Below, one piece after another: positions 9,081 to 16,475 of a DNA stretch of 64,000 nucleotides (position 1 is the stretch's first letter; each line of letters opens with the position of its first letter). The DNA is from Kineococcus aurantiacus (GTDB lineage Bacteria > Actinomycetota > Actinomycetes > Actinomycetales > Kineococcaceae). The notes under the pieces were generated by a model, which was given only the letters and a program-made list of their open reading frames with translations, ran no database searches and had not been told where the DNA came from. The position numbers and the translations under genes were made by a program. The DNA is taken from assembly GCF_013409345.1 (NCBI RefSeq), contig NZ_JACCBB010000001.1, forward strand, positions 3,472,001 to 3,536,000, read 5' to 3'.

Positions 9081-9803
9081 CTACGCCTGCCCCGCCGGGA
9101 CCTCTCCGAGCTGGGCGACGACCTCGCTCGCCACGTCCCGCAACCGCCGCCGCTGAGCCCGGGCCCGGGTGCGCAGCTGCGTGAAGGCGTCGTCCGGGTG
9201 GACCCGGTGACGTTCGGCCAGCACGCCCTTCGCCTGCTCCAGCACGACCCGGCTGTCGAGGGCCTCCTGCAGCTGGTCGCGCAGCCGGTCGCCCTCGGCG
9301 CCGGCCACCAGCTGGCCGATGCCCACGGCGCCGAACGAGGCCATGGCGTGCGCCACGTCCGTCTCCACCGCCGAGAACGGGCCCTCGCGGTCCCGGAACA
9401 GGTTCAGGGCACCGACCGTGCGGCCCAGCACCTGCACGGGCAGGGTGTGCACGGAGACGATGCCCTGCGAGATCGCCTTCGCGGCGAACCGCGGCCACCG
9501 CGCGGTCAGCTCCGCCGCGGTCGAGGCCGCCGTCGGGGTGGCGTCGCGGTAGCAGTCCAGGCACGGGCCCTCGTCGTTCTGCAGCTGGAACAGCTCCACG
9601 ACGACCGCCTCGCTGGAACTGGCCGCCAGCAGGCTCAACCGTCCCGCGGCGTCCTCCACCAGGAACCCGACCGCGCTCGCGGACACCAGGTCCGCCGTGT
9701 GGTGCACCAGCCGGTGCGCCAGGTCCAGGGGCTCACCGCGCTGGGCCAGCACCCCCGCCACGTCGGCCACCGCCGCCGCGACCGCGTCCGCACGAACGTC
9801 CAC
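9081..9803 (-). CDS. GAF-ANTAR transcription antiterminator
   Basis: A 240-residue sensory RNA-binding protein. Residues about 20-165 form a GAF domain, including the actinobacterial signature NDEGPCLDCYRD and the HTLPVQVLGRTVGALNLF strand-turn. Residues about 180-235 form an ANTAR domain (LQEALDSRVVLEQAKGVLAERHRVHPDDAF). The GAF domain would sense a small molecule or redox state, and the ANTAR domain would bind tandem hairpins in target RNAs. The target RNA is not evident here. Its 3' end nearly meets the small ANTAR gene. Confidence 0.88.
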   Translation of the reverse strand: MDVRADAVAAAVADVAGVLAQRGEPLDLAHRLVHHTADLVSASAVGFLVEDAAGRLSLLAASSSEAVVVELFQLQNDEGPCLDCYRDATPTAASTAAELTARWPRFAAKAISQGIVSVHTLPVQVLGRTVGALNLFRDREGPFSAVETDVAHAMASFGAVGIGQLVAGAEGDRLRDQLQEALDSRVVLEQAKGVLAERHRVHPDDAFTQLRTRARAQRRRLRDVASEVVAQLGEVPAGQA

Positions 9804-9905
9804 CGAACCCCTCCCGCCGACCGACTCCCCCCGAGGGTGCCAGGCCGCGCGCGCGGGCGCGTGCCGGACGGCCCGGTCGGGGCGCGACGGCCGGCCCGGG
9901 ACTGG

Positions 9906-10178
9906 TCAGCCCAGGAACGTGGAGGGGTCCGGGCCCGTGCTGCGGGGCAGCGCGCGCGCCGGCGGGCGGCACCGGCGCTCCAGGTCGTTGATCTCGCGGG
10001 CGCTGCGGGCCAGCTCCTCCTCGGCCGGGTGCTGCGCCGTGGTGCCGGCGACGAGCCGCCAGCGGTCGGCGTACGCCTCGCGCAGCTCCTCCAGGGGGCG
10101 GTCTCGCAGGTCCAGCGCCGCGAGCGCCCCGCGCTCCAGCGACGTCTCCAGCGGTCTCTCCAGCGGCGTCGTGGCCAT
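9906..10178 (-). CDS. small helical protein of unknown function
   Basis: A 90-residue acidic, helix-rich protein beginning MATTPLERPLETSLERGALAAL, with no domain I recognise. The start is ATG at 10178, preceded by GAGGTG about 5 nt upstream. The N-terminal LER-PLE-SLER pattern is a small internal duplication. It diverges from the phytochrome operon across a 168-bp gap, so both could share regulation. A longer reading frame upstream (to 10553) runs antisense through the heme oxygenase gene and is rejected. Confidence 0.6.
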   Translation of the reverse strand: MATTPLERPLETSLERGALAALDLRDRPLEELREAYADRWRLVAGTTAQHPAEEELARSAREINDLERRCRPPARALPRSTGPDPSTFLG

Positions 10179-10346
10179 CGGGCACCTCACCGTCTCGGGG
10201 TCCGCGGCTCGTCCCTGGACCACGGAGGATGCCGTTGAGCGAACCACCCGCGGCACGGCCCGGCAACCCGGAGCGTGTCCGGCCCGCCGCAGCGGGTTAG
10301 CGTCGAACCGGACCCGGTGCCGCACCGGCACCCACGAGGAGGAACG

Positions 10347-10955
10347 TTGCCCCAGACGCCCGCGCCCCGGCGTGACCCGGACGGTGCGCTCGCGCGGTTG
10401 CGCGCGGCGACGGCCCGGGCCCACCACGACCTCGACGCCTCCCTCGCCGTCGTGGACCGTCCCTGGGACCGGACCCGGCACCGCCGCTGGCTGGAGCTGA
10501 CGTGGGGGCTGCTGGCCCCCCTCGAACGGGCGCTGGCCGCCCAGGCCGCGCACGACCCGGGGGCGCTGGAGGCCACCTCGCGGGCGCGCGCGGACCTGGC
10601 CCTGGCCGACCTGCGCGTCCTGGGCGCCACCGGCGCCGAGCTCGCCGCGCTGCGCGAGTGCCCGGCCGTGCCCGCCGTCGCCGACCGCCCCGCCGCGCTC
10701 GGGGTCCGCTACGTCCTGGACGGCTCGACGCTGGGCGGCAAGCTCATCGCCGCGGCCGCGGTGACCGCCGGCGTGCCCGCGGCCGCCACGACGTCGCTGA
10801 CGGGGCGGGCCGGGACCGGTCGCCGCTGGCGGGAGACGGTGGCGGCGCTCGAGGGCACCGGGCCCGGTGCCCTCCCGGCGGTCGTCGAGGCCGCGCGCGC
10901 CACGTTCGCGGCCTACCGGTCGTGGCTGGCGCCGCTGGCGGAGCCGGTGCCGTGA
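10347..10955 (+). CDS. bphO: biliverdin-forming heme oxygenase of a phytochrome operon
   Basis: A 202-residue all-helical heme oxygenase. It opens heme to biliverdin, the chromophore of the phytochrome encoded next. The family marks are the proximal-His region ATARAHHDLD (His26/27) and the glycine-rich distal segment YVLDGSTLGGKLI. The start is TTG at 10347 with AGGAGG at 10337-10342, a strong and well-spaced site; earlier in-frame starts lack one. Its TGA overlaps the phytochrome GTG, indicating translational coupling. A possible -10 element TAGCGT lies at 10298-10303. Confidence 0.87.
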   Translation: MPQTPAPRRDPDGALARLRAATARAHHDLDASLAVVDRPWDRTRHRRWLELTWGLLAPLERALAAQAAHDPGALEATSRARADLALADLRVLGATGAELAALRECPAVPAVADRPAALGVRYVLDGSTLGGKLIAAAAVTAGVPAAATTSLTGRAGTGRRWRETVAALEGTGPGALPAVVEAARATFAAYRSWLAPLAEPVP

Positions 10956-13219
10956 GCGAGGTCAGCCCGTACGTCCCGGTCTACGGCGAGGTCGACCTCA
11001 CCAACTGCGACCGCGAGCCCATCCACGTGCCGGGGGCGGTCCAGCCGCACGGGTTCCTGCTGGCCGTCGACCGCGGGGACGAGAGGGTCGTCGTGGCCTC
11101 CGGGACCACCGCGGACTTCCTGGGCCGCAGCGCGCAGGAGGTCGTGGGCCGGCCGCTGGCGCAGGTGCTGGGGGACCGGCTGGCGGCCGACGTCCTGGGC
11201 GTGGAGGCCTCCGACGTCCTGTCCGAACCGCTGCGCGCCCGGCTGGAGCCGGCCCCGGGCGCCGGGTCCGACGCCGGGTCCGACGCCGGGACCGAGGTGG
11301 ACGTCGTCGTGCACCTGTCGGGGGAGCGGCTCGTCGTCGAGGTCGAGCCCGTCGACACCTCCCCGGCGGGCGCCCCCGTCTCCTACCGCACCGCGCGGGC
11401 CGCGGTCTCCCGGCTGTCCGAGACCTCCTCGGTCGACCAGCTGTGCCGGCGGCTGGCCCACGAGGTCCGCCGGCTCACCGGGTTCGACCGCGTCATGGTC
11501 TACCGGTTCGACGCCCAGTGGAACGGCGAGGTCGTCGCCGAGGACCGCCGCGAGGACCTCAACGCGTTCCTGGGCCTGCACTACCCGGCCGGCGACATCC
11601 CCGCCCAGGCCCGGCGGCTCTACACGGTGAACTGGACCCGGCTCATCGCCGACGTGTCCTACGTCCCCTCGCGGCTGCACCCCGTGCTGGACCCCGCGAC
11701 GCGGGCGCCCCTGGACCTGTCGTTCTCGGTGCTGCGCAGCGTCTCGCCCATCCACGTGGAGTACCTGCGCAACATGGGCGTCACGGCGTCGATGTCGGTC
11801 TCCCTCGTCCAGGACGGGCAGCTGTGGGGCCTCGTCGCCTGCCACCACTACTCCGGCCCGCACCGCCCGTCCCACGACGTGCGCTCGGCGGCGGAGTTCC
11901 TGGGGCAGACCGCCTCCCAGCTCATCCTCAGCCGCCAGCGCGCCGACGACCGGGAGGACGTCCTGCGCGCCCGGGAGCTGCTGGCCGCCGTGGTCGCCGA
12001 CGTCGCCGGGTCCGGTCGCGAACCGCTGAGCGGTCTGGCCGGCGACGAGCGGCTCCTGGAGCTCGTCGGCGCCGGCGGGGCGGCGCTGTGGGACGGCAGC
12101 CGGCTCCTGACCCTGGGCCGCGTCCCGGGACGGGCCGCGCTGCAGCGCACCGCGGCCGTGCTGGCGCGCGCGGACGGGGCGCCCACGTTCACCGACCACC
12201 TCGCCTCCCTCGCGCCGGGCCTGGCCGAGGTCGAGCGCGAGGCGGCGGGGGCGCTGCGCGTGGGGCTGGGCGCGGACCGGTGGCTGCTGTGGGTGCGCCC
12301 GGAGCAGGAGGAGGTCGTCGACTGGGGCGGGGACCCGCGCAACAAGGAGATCGCCGCCGCCGAGGGGCCCGACGTCCGGCTCAGCCCCCGCAAGAGCTTC
12401 GAGAAGTGGCGCGAGACCGTCCGCGGCCGCAGCACCCCCTGGCAGCGCTGGCACGCCGAGACGGCCGAGCAGCTGCGCAACCAGCTGACCTCCCTCGTCC
12501 TGGGCCGGGCCCGGGACCAGATCGCCATCGCCGAGTCGCTGCAGCGCGCCGTGGTGCTCGACGAGGCGCCGGCGTTCGACGGGCTGCAGGTCCTGGCCCG
12601 GTACCGGCCGGCGGAGGGCTCGCAGCTCGGCGGGGACTGGTGGGACGCCCTGGGGCTGCCCGACGGCCGGGTCGCCGTCGTGGTCGGGGACGTCGCCGGG
12701 CACGGGGTGCACGCGGCGGCCGCCATGGCGCAGCTGCGCACCGCCCTGCGCGCCTACCTGCTGGAGGGCCACGGCCCGGCCGGCTGCCTGGACCGCCTCG
12801 ACGAGCTCGTGGGGACGCTGTCCGGCCCGCGCACGGCCACGGCCGTCGTCGCCGTCGTCGCCCCCGACCGGGCCACGGTGCGCTTCGCCAGCGCCGGTCA
12901 CCCCCCGCCCCTGCTGGCCGCCGGCGGGACGTGCCGGCCGCTGGACGTGCCGTCGCGGCCGCTGCTGGGCGTCGGGGCCGGCCGGGCCACCGACGTCGAC
13001 GTCGACCTGCCGCCGGGCGGTTGCGTCCTGCTGCACAGCGACGGCCTCGTCGAACGCCGCGGCCGGTCCCTGCGGGAGACGACCGGGCTGCTGCGCGCGG
13101 CCGCGGCCCCCGGCCCGGTGGGGGAGGACCTCGGTGCGTTCGTGGAGCACCTCATGACGGTCGTGCCGGGGGCCGAGGGCGACGACACCACCCTCGTCGC
13201 GCTGCGGCGGCGGCCGTGA
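10952..13219 (+). CDS. bacteriophytochrome fused to a PP2C/SpoIIE phosphatase
   Basis: A 755-residue photosensor-phosphatase. A PAS domain carries Cys19 (DLTNCDREPIHVPGAVQPHG), the biliverdin-linking position of bacteriophytochromes. The GAF domain has PAGDIP (Asp215; most relatives have PASDIP) and SPIHVEYLRNMG with His268. The PHY domain tongue has PRKSFEKW (479-486). The output is a SpoIIE-type Ser/Thr phosphatase instead of a histidine kinase: GGDWWDA (Asp562), GDVAGHG (Asp580) and EGDDTT (Asp744-Asp745) supply the metal ligands. A GSDAGSDAG repeat marks a loop in the PAS domain. The likely job is red/far-red control of an anti-anti-sigma partner (inference). Confidence 0.93.
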   Translation: MSEVSPYVPVYGEVDLTNCDREPIHVPGAVQPHGFLLAVDRGDERVVVASGTTADFLGRSAQEVVGRPLAQVLGDRLAADVLGVEASDVLSEPLRARLEPAPGAGSDAGSDAGTEVDVVVHLSGERLVVEVEPVDTSPAGAPVSYRTARAAVSRLSETSSVDQLCRRLAHEVRRLTGFDRVMVYRFDAQWNGEVVAEDRREDLNAFLGLHYPAGDIPAQARRLYTVNWTRLIADVSYVPSRLHPVLDPATRAPLDLSFSVLRSVSPIHVEYLRNMGVTASMSVSLVQDGQLWGLVACHHYSGPHRPSHDVRSAAEFLGQTASQLILSRQRADDREDVLRARELLAAVVADVAGSGREPLSGLAGDERLLELVGAGGAALWDGSRLLTLGRVPGRAALQRTAAVLARADGAPTFTDHLASLAPGLAEVEREAAGALRVGLGADRWLLWVRPEQEEVVDWGGDPRNKEIAAAEGPDVRLSPRKSFEKWRETVRGRSTPWQRWHAETAEQLRNQLTSLVLGRARDQIAIAESLQRAVVLDEAPAFDGLQVLARYRPAEGSQLGGDWWDALGLPDGRVAVVVGDVAGHGVHAAAAMAQLRTALRAYLLEGHGPAGCLDRLDELVGTLSGPRTATAVVAVVAPDRATVRFASAGHPPPLLAAGGTCRPLDVPSRPLLGVGAGRATDVDVDLPPGGCVLLHSDGLVERRGRSLRETTGLLRAAAAPGPVGEDLGAFVEHLMTVVPGAEGDDTTLVALRRRP

Positions 13220-14235
13220 ACGGCGCCGGGCTCGCGCGGGCCTTCCACGTCGAGGTCGTCGCCCCGCTGGTGCGGGAGCGGTTCGGGGACGTGCCGCTCG
13301 TGGCCGGGCGCTTCGGCGGCGGCTCCGACGTCCTCGGCCTCGACGACGACGTCTCCACCGACCACGACTGGGGGCTGCGGACGACCCTGCTCGTCCCCGC
13401 CGGGACCGCCGGTGTCGACGAGCACCTGGAGCGCGCCCTGCCGCGGGAGTTCGCCGGGCACCCGGTGCGCTTCGCCACGACGTGGGACCCCGCGGTGCGG
13501 CACCGGGTGGAGGTCGGGACCGTCGAGGGGTTCGTGCGGTCCCGGCTCGGCGTCGGCCCGCGGGAGCGGTGGTCGGTGCCGGACTGGCTGTCGTTCACCG
13601 GCCAGGCCGTCCTCGAGCTCGTCGCCGGTCCCGTCTTCGCCGACGACGAGGGGCGGTGGGCGGCCCTGCGCGACCGGCTGGCCTGGTACCCCGACGACGT
13701 CTGGCGCCACCTCGTGGCCAGCGCGTGGCGGCAGCTGGAGCAGGAGCTGCCGTTCGTCGGCCGCACCGGCTCGCGCGGCGACGACCTGGGCTCGCGGCTG
13801 GTGACCGCCCGGCTGGCCGGGGTGGCGGTGCAGCTGGGCCTGCTGCTGGACCGCCGCTGGGCCCCGTACGCCAAGTGGGCCGGGACGGTCTTCGCCGCCT
13901 CCCCCAGCGGGCGCGTCCTGCCGGACCTGGCGCGGGCGCTGGGCGCGCAGGACTGGCCCGCGCGCGAGGCCGGGCTGTGCGCCGCGCTGGAAGGGCTCCT
14001 CGCGCGGCAGCGGGAGGTGCTCGGCGGACCGGCCGCCGCGACGCGCCCGTTCCACGACCGGCCGTCCCGGGGGGTCGCGCAGGACGTGGCCGAGGCCGTC
14101 CTCGTCGGGGTCGGCGACCCGGCCGTGCGCGCGCTGCCGCGGGGGGTGGGCGCGCTGGAGCAGTGGTCCGGCGCCGTCGACGTGCTCGTGCGCCCGGACC
14201 TGCGGCGGGTCCTGGCGGCGGGGGTGTGCCGGTGA
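13216..14235 (+). CDS. DUF4037 nucleotidyltransferase-like protein
   Basis: A 339-residue protein whose GTG start overlaps the phytochrome stop by 4 bp. Residues 34-53 read as a nucleotidyltransferase-fold active site: GGGSDVLG, a spacer of three Asp residues, then STDHDWG, where Asp49 and Asp51 form the expected metal-binding pair. The C-terminal two thirds (about 110-310) are helical, with WYPDDVWRHLVASAWRQLEQE and RWAPYAKW, as in DUF4037. The biochemical role of DUF4037 is not known to me. Coupling to a photosensor-phosphatase suggests a regulated nucleotidyl transfer, but that is inference. Confidence 0.75.
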   Translation: MNGAGLARAFHVEVVAPLVRERFGDVPLVAGRFGGGSDVLGLDDDVSTDHDWGLRTTLLVPAGTAGVDEHLERALPREFAGHPVRFATTWDPAVRHRVEVGTVEGFVRSRLGVGPRERWSVPDWLSFTGQAVLELVAGPVFADDEGRWAALRDRLAWYPDDVWRHLVASAWRQLEQELPFVGRTGSRGDDLGSRLVTARLAGVAVQLGLLLDRRWAPYAKWAGTVFAASPSGRVLPDLARALGAQDWPAREAGLCAALEGLLARQREVLGGPAAATRPFHDRPSRGVAQDVAEAVLVGVGDPAVRALPRGVGALEQWSGAVDVLVRPDLRRVLAAGVCR

Positions 14236-14567
14236 GCGCGGCCGAGGACGCCCTGCTGGGGGCCGTGACGCGGGCGGGGGAGACCGTGCTGGTCTCGCTG
14301 CCGCTGACCGGCGGGGTGCTCGGCGGCGGGGGCGCGCTGGCGGTCTCGGCGCTCAGCGTGTGGCTGGCGCAGCCGCAGCTGCTGGGCGGGGCCTCGACGG
14401 CCTCGGTCCCGCGCACCGAGCTGCGCGCGGCGAGCGCGCGGCGGACCCGGTTCGGCGGGCACGTCCTCGAGCTGGAGCTGGGCGGGGGGCGGATCCGGCT
14501 CGGCACGCGCGCCGACGCGGCGGACGTCGAGGAGCTGCTGCGAGTCCTCGACGTGCCCCGCGGGTGA
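14232..14567 (+). CDS. small protein of unknown function, last gene of the phytochrome operon
   Basis: A 111-residue protein translated from GTG at 14232, again overlapping the previous stop by 4 bp. The sequence has alternating strands (ETVLVSLPLTGG, GGALAVSALSVWL, HVLELELGGGRIRLGT) and ends in a helix AADVEELLRVLD. This could be a PH-like or small beta fold, but I do not recognise a family. Its stop abuts the stop of the convergent reductase gene (shared TGATCA). Confidence 0.65.
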   Translation: MSAAEDALLGAVTRAGETVLVSLPLTGGVLGGGGALAVSALSVWLAQPQLLGGASTASVPRTELRAASARRTRFGGHVLELELGGGRIRLGTRADAADVEELLRVLDVPRG

Positions 14568-15131
14568 TCAGCGCAGGACGTCGTAGACGAGCTTGACCAC
14601 GCCGTTGGGGTAGGTCTGCGACTCCACGACCCGCAGCCGCTCCTTGTCCTTGTCGGTCTCGCTCCACAGCCGCAGACCCGCGCCGAGCAGCACGGGGAAG
14701 ACCAGCAGGTGGTAGCGGTCGACCAGCCCGGCGTCGGCCAGGGCCTTGCCCAGGGTGGCGCTGCCGTGCACGGCGATGGGGCCGCCCTCGGTCTCCTTCA
14801 GGGCCGCGACCTCGTCGAGGGAGCGCAGGAGGGTGGCCGGCCAGCGGTCGTCCTGCTGCTGCAGCGTCGTGGAGACGACGTAGCGGGGCATGGCGTTGTA
14901 CCCGGCGAAGTCGTCCATCGTCGGCCACACCGGCGCGAACGCCTCGTAGCTGGTGCGCCCGAGCAGCAGGGCGGTGGTCTCGCGCTGCTCGCGGTCCTTG
15001 ATCTCGTAGACCGCGGGGTCGAACTCGACGTCCTGGAACGTCCAGCCCGCGTTGCGGTACCCCGGTTCACCGCCGGGGGCCTGCACGACGCCGTCGAGGG
15101 AGGTGAAGGCGGTCACGACGAGGGTGCGCAC
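14568..15131 (-). CDS. dihydrofolate reductase-like (RibD C-terminal family) protein
   Basis: A 187-residue member of the RibD_C/DHFR-like superfamily common in actinobacteria. It has the N-terminal TAFTSLDGVVQAPGG motif, the LLLGRTSYEAF cofactor loop, and HGSATLGKALADAGLVDRYHLLVFPVLLG near the C-terminus. It probably reduces a small substrate with NADPH, but the substrate is unknown. The start is GTG at 15131. TACGTT (15138-15143 on this strand) ends 6 nt before it, with no ribosome binding site, suggesting a leaderless mRNA. It lies 12 bp downstream of the LacI gene stop. Confidence 0.87.
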   Translation of the reverse strand: MRTLVVTAFTSLDGVVQAPGGEPGYRNAGWTFQDVEFDPAVYEIKDREQRETTALLLGRTSYEAFAPVWPTMDDFAGYNAMPRYVVSTTLQQQDDRWPATLLRSLDEVAALKETEGGPIAVHGSATLGKALADAGLVDRYHLLVFPVLLGAGLRLWSETDKDKERLRVVESQTYPNGVVKLVYDVLR

Positions 15132-15143
15132 CCGCCGAACGTA

Positions 15144-16184
15144 CTACCGCGGGGGTGCCGTGGACTCCCGGACGACCAGTTCGGTCGCCAGCTCCACGTG
15201 GTGGGAGTCCAGCCGCTCCCCGCCGGCCATCCGCAGGACCGTGCGCAGCGCCACCCGCCCCATCTCCCGCAGCGGCTGGCGGACCGTCGTCAGCGGGGGA
15301 GCGGCCATCGGGGCCAGCTCGGTGTCGTCGAAGCCGGTGACGGACAGGTCGTCGGGCACGCGCAGCCCCAGGGTGCGGGCGGCCTCCATGATGCCCAGGG
15401 CGATCGAGTCGCAGCCGCCGACGACGGCCGTCGGGCGGTCGGGCCCGGCCAGGATCCGGGCCCCGAGGCGGCGGCCGGCGTCGTAGCGGAAGTCCTCGTT
15501 GACGATGTGCTCGGGGGCCGGGGCCAGCCCCGCGGACTCCATGGCCGCCCGGTAGCCGTGCAGCCGCGCCTGGTTGCACTGCGATCCCGGCGGCCCGCCC
15601 ACCCACGCGATCCTCCGGTGCCCCTGGGCCAGGAGGTGGTTGGTGGCGCTCATGCCGCCGGTGAAGTTGGTGGACCCGACGCTGGCCACCTCCCGGCGCG
15701 GCATGTTCAGCGGGTCGATGACGACCAGCGGCACGTTGACGGCCGCGAGGGCGTCGACGTGCGCCCCGGTCAGCTCGCCCGTGACGACGATGACGCCCGT
15801 GCGGCCGGTCTGGGCCAGCGAGCGCGCCCACGAGCGCGGCGGCACGGGGTAGCGGCCCATCCGCTGGTCGCGCATGAGGCCGACGACCACGGCCGTCCCG
15901 GCCTCCCGGGCGGCCTCCACCACGCCGTCGACGACCGTCGTGGCGTAGGAGGAGAAGTCGCCGTCGATGAGGAACTCGACGGTGGCGTTCACGGTGTTGG
16001 GCCGGCGGGCCGACGGCGGGGAGTAGTCGTGCGCGGCGAGCAGGCCCTCGACGAGCGCGCGGGTCTCCGGCGAGACGTCCTCACGGCCGTTGACGACCTT
16101 CGAGACGGTCGCGACCGAGACCCCGGCGCTCGCGGCGATGGTCGCCAGGGTCGTCTTGTGGCTTGCTCGTGGACTGTCCAGCAC
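15144..16184 (-). CDS. LacI-family transcriptional regulator
   Basis: A 346-residue repressor. The N-terminal helix-turn-helix is TLATIAASAGVSVATVSKVVNGRE, with a hinge around residues 50-60, followed by a periplasmic-binding-like sensor domain (FIDG-FSSY, VVVIDPLN, VGSTNFTGG, GCDSIALG, SVTGFDDTELAPMAAPPLTTVRQP). I choose GTG at 16184, which has GGAGGA about 7 nt upstream, over an in-frame start at 16202. It is divergent from the second sugar operon, whose promoter region carries three palindromes that are its obvious targets. The effector is probably the imported sugar or a derivative. Confidence 0.92.
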   Translation of the reverse strand: MLDSPRASHKTTLATIAASAGVSVATVSKVVNGREDVSPETRALVEGLLAAHDYSPPSARRPNTVNATVEFLIDGDFSSYATTVVDGVVEAAREAGTAVVVGLMRDQRMGRYPVPPRSWARSLAQTGRTGVIVVTGELTGAHVDALAAVNVPLVVIDPLNMPRREVASVGSTNFTGGMSATNHLLAQGHRRIAWVGGPPGSQCNQARLHGYRAAMESAGLAPAPEHIVNEDFRYDAGRRLGARILAGPDRPTAVVGGCDSIALGIMEAARTLGLRVPDDLSVTGFDDTELAPMAAPPLTTVRQPLREMGRVALRTVLRMAGGERLDSHHVELATELVVRESTAPPR

Positions 16185-16246
16185 GGGTCCTCCTCGACTC
16201 ACGTTGGCGTGACTGTACGGCTACCGGGCCCCTGCTGGCTACGGGT

Positions 16247-16264
16247 TCTCGAAAGTTTTCGAGA
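16247..16264. promoter_or_regulatory. LacI-type operator 1
   Basis: TCTCGAAAGTTTTCGAGA: perfect 8-bp arms around a GT centre, in the 291-bp gap between the LacI gene and the binding-protein gene. It sits nearer the LacI start, so it could serve autoregulation or looping with the site at 16378-16400. Confidence 0.65.
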
Positions 16265-16324
16265 CACGATCGTGACTCCTGGCCGTTGTCCCGCAGCACA
16301 TCACGAGGCGGTCTCGGTCGAGTT

Positions 16325-16340
16325 GGTCGAAAGCTTGACC
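16325..16340. promoter_or_regulatory. LacI-type operator 2, overlapping the -35 box
   Basis: GGTCGAAAGCTTGACC is an imperfect palindrome: 4-bp outer arms GGTC/GACC plus a partial inner match. It shares the TCGAAA half-site with the other two operators. Its right half contains the TTGACC -35 box, so binding should block RNA polymerase. Confidence 0.5.
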
Positions 16341-16364
16341 GAAACGCTGCGGGCAACTTATGGT
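16335..16364 (+). promoter_or_regulatory. sigma-70 type promoter of the second sugar operon
   Basis: TTGACC at 16335-16340, an 18-bp spacer, and TATGGT at 16359-16364. It lies between two operator-like palindromes and 112 bp upstream of the binding-protein start codon. Confidence 0.5.
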
Positions 16365-16377
16365 CCCTTCAGACGAC

Positions 16378-16400
16378 GCGGTCGAAATGTTTTCGACCGC
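16378..16400. promoter_or_regulatory. LacI-type operator 3
   Basis: Perfect 10-bp arms GCGGTCGAAA and TTTCGACCGC separated by TGT. It lies just downstream of the predicted transcription start, an arrangement that represses by roadblock or loop formation with upstream sites. The 3-nt centre differs from the 2-nt centre of operator 1. Confidence 0.65.
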
Positions 16401-16475
16401 GATCGCCGCGGCCCCACCCGGGGTCGTGGACGAGGGCAGCCGCAGGGAAGCGGCTCGGCACAAACGGAGATCACT

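Noticed and set aside
10502-10951. Upstream extension of the phytochrome frame
   Set aside because: Lies out of frame within the heme oxygenase gene and is Gly/Arg-rich; the GTG at 10952 begins the conserved PAS sequence.
16185-16475. Small gene in the LacI/binding-protein gap
   Set aside because: Short frames there have no ribosome binding site and cross the operators and promoter; AT content is also higher than in genes.
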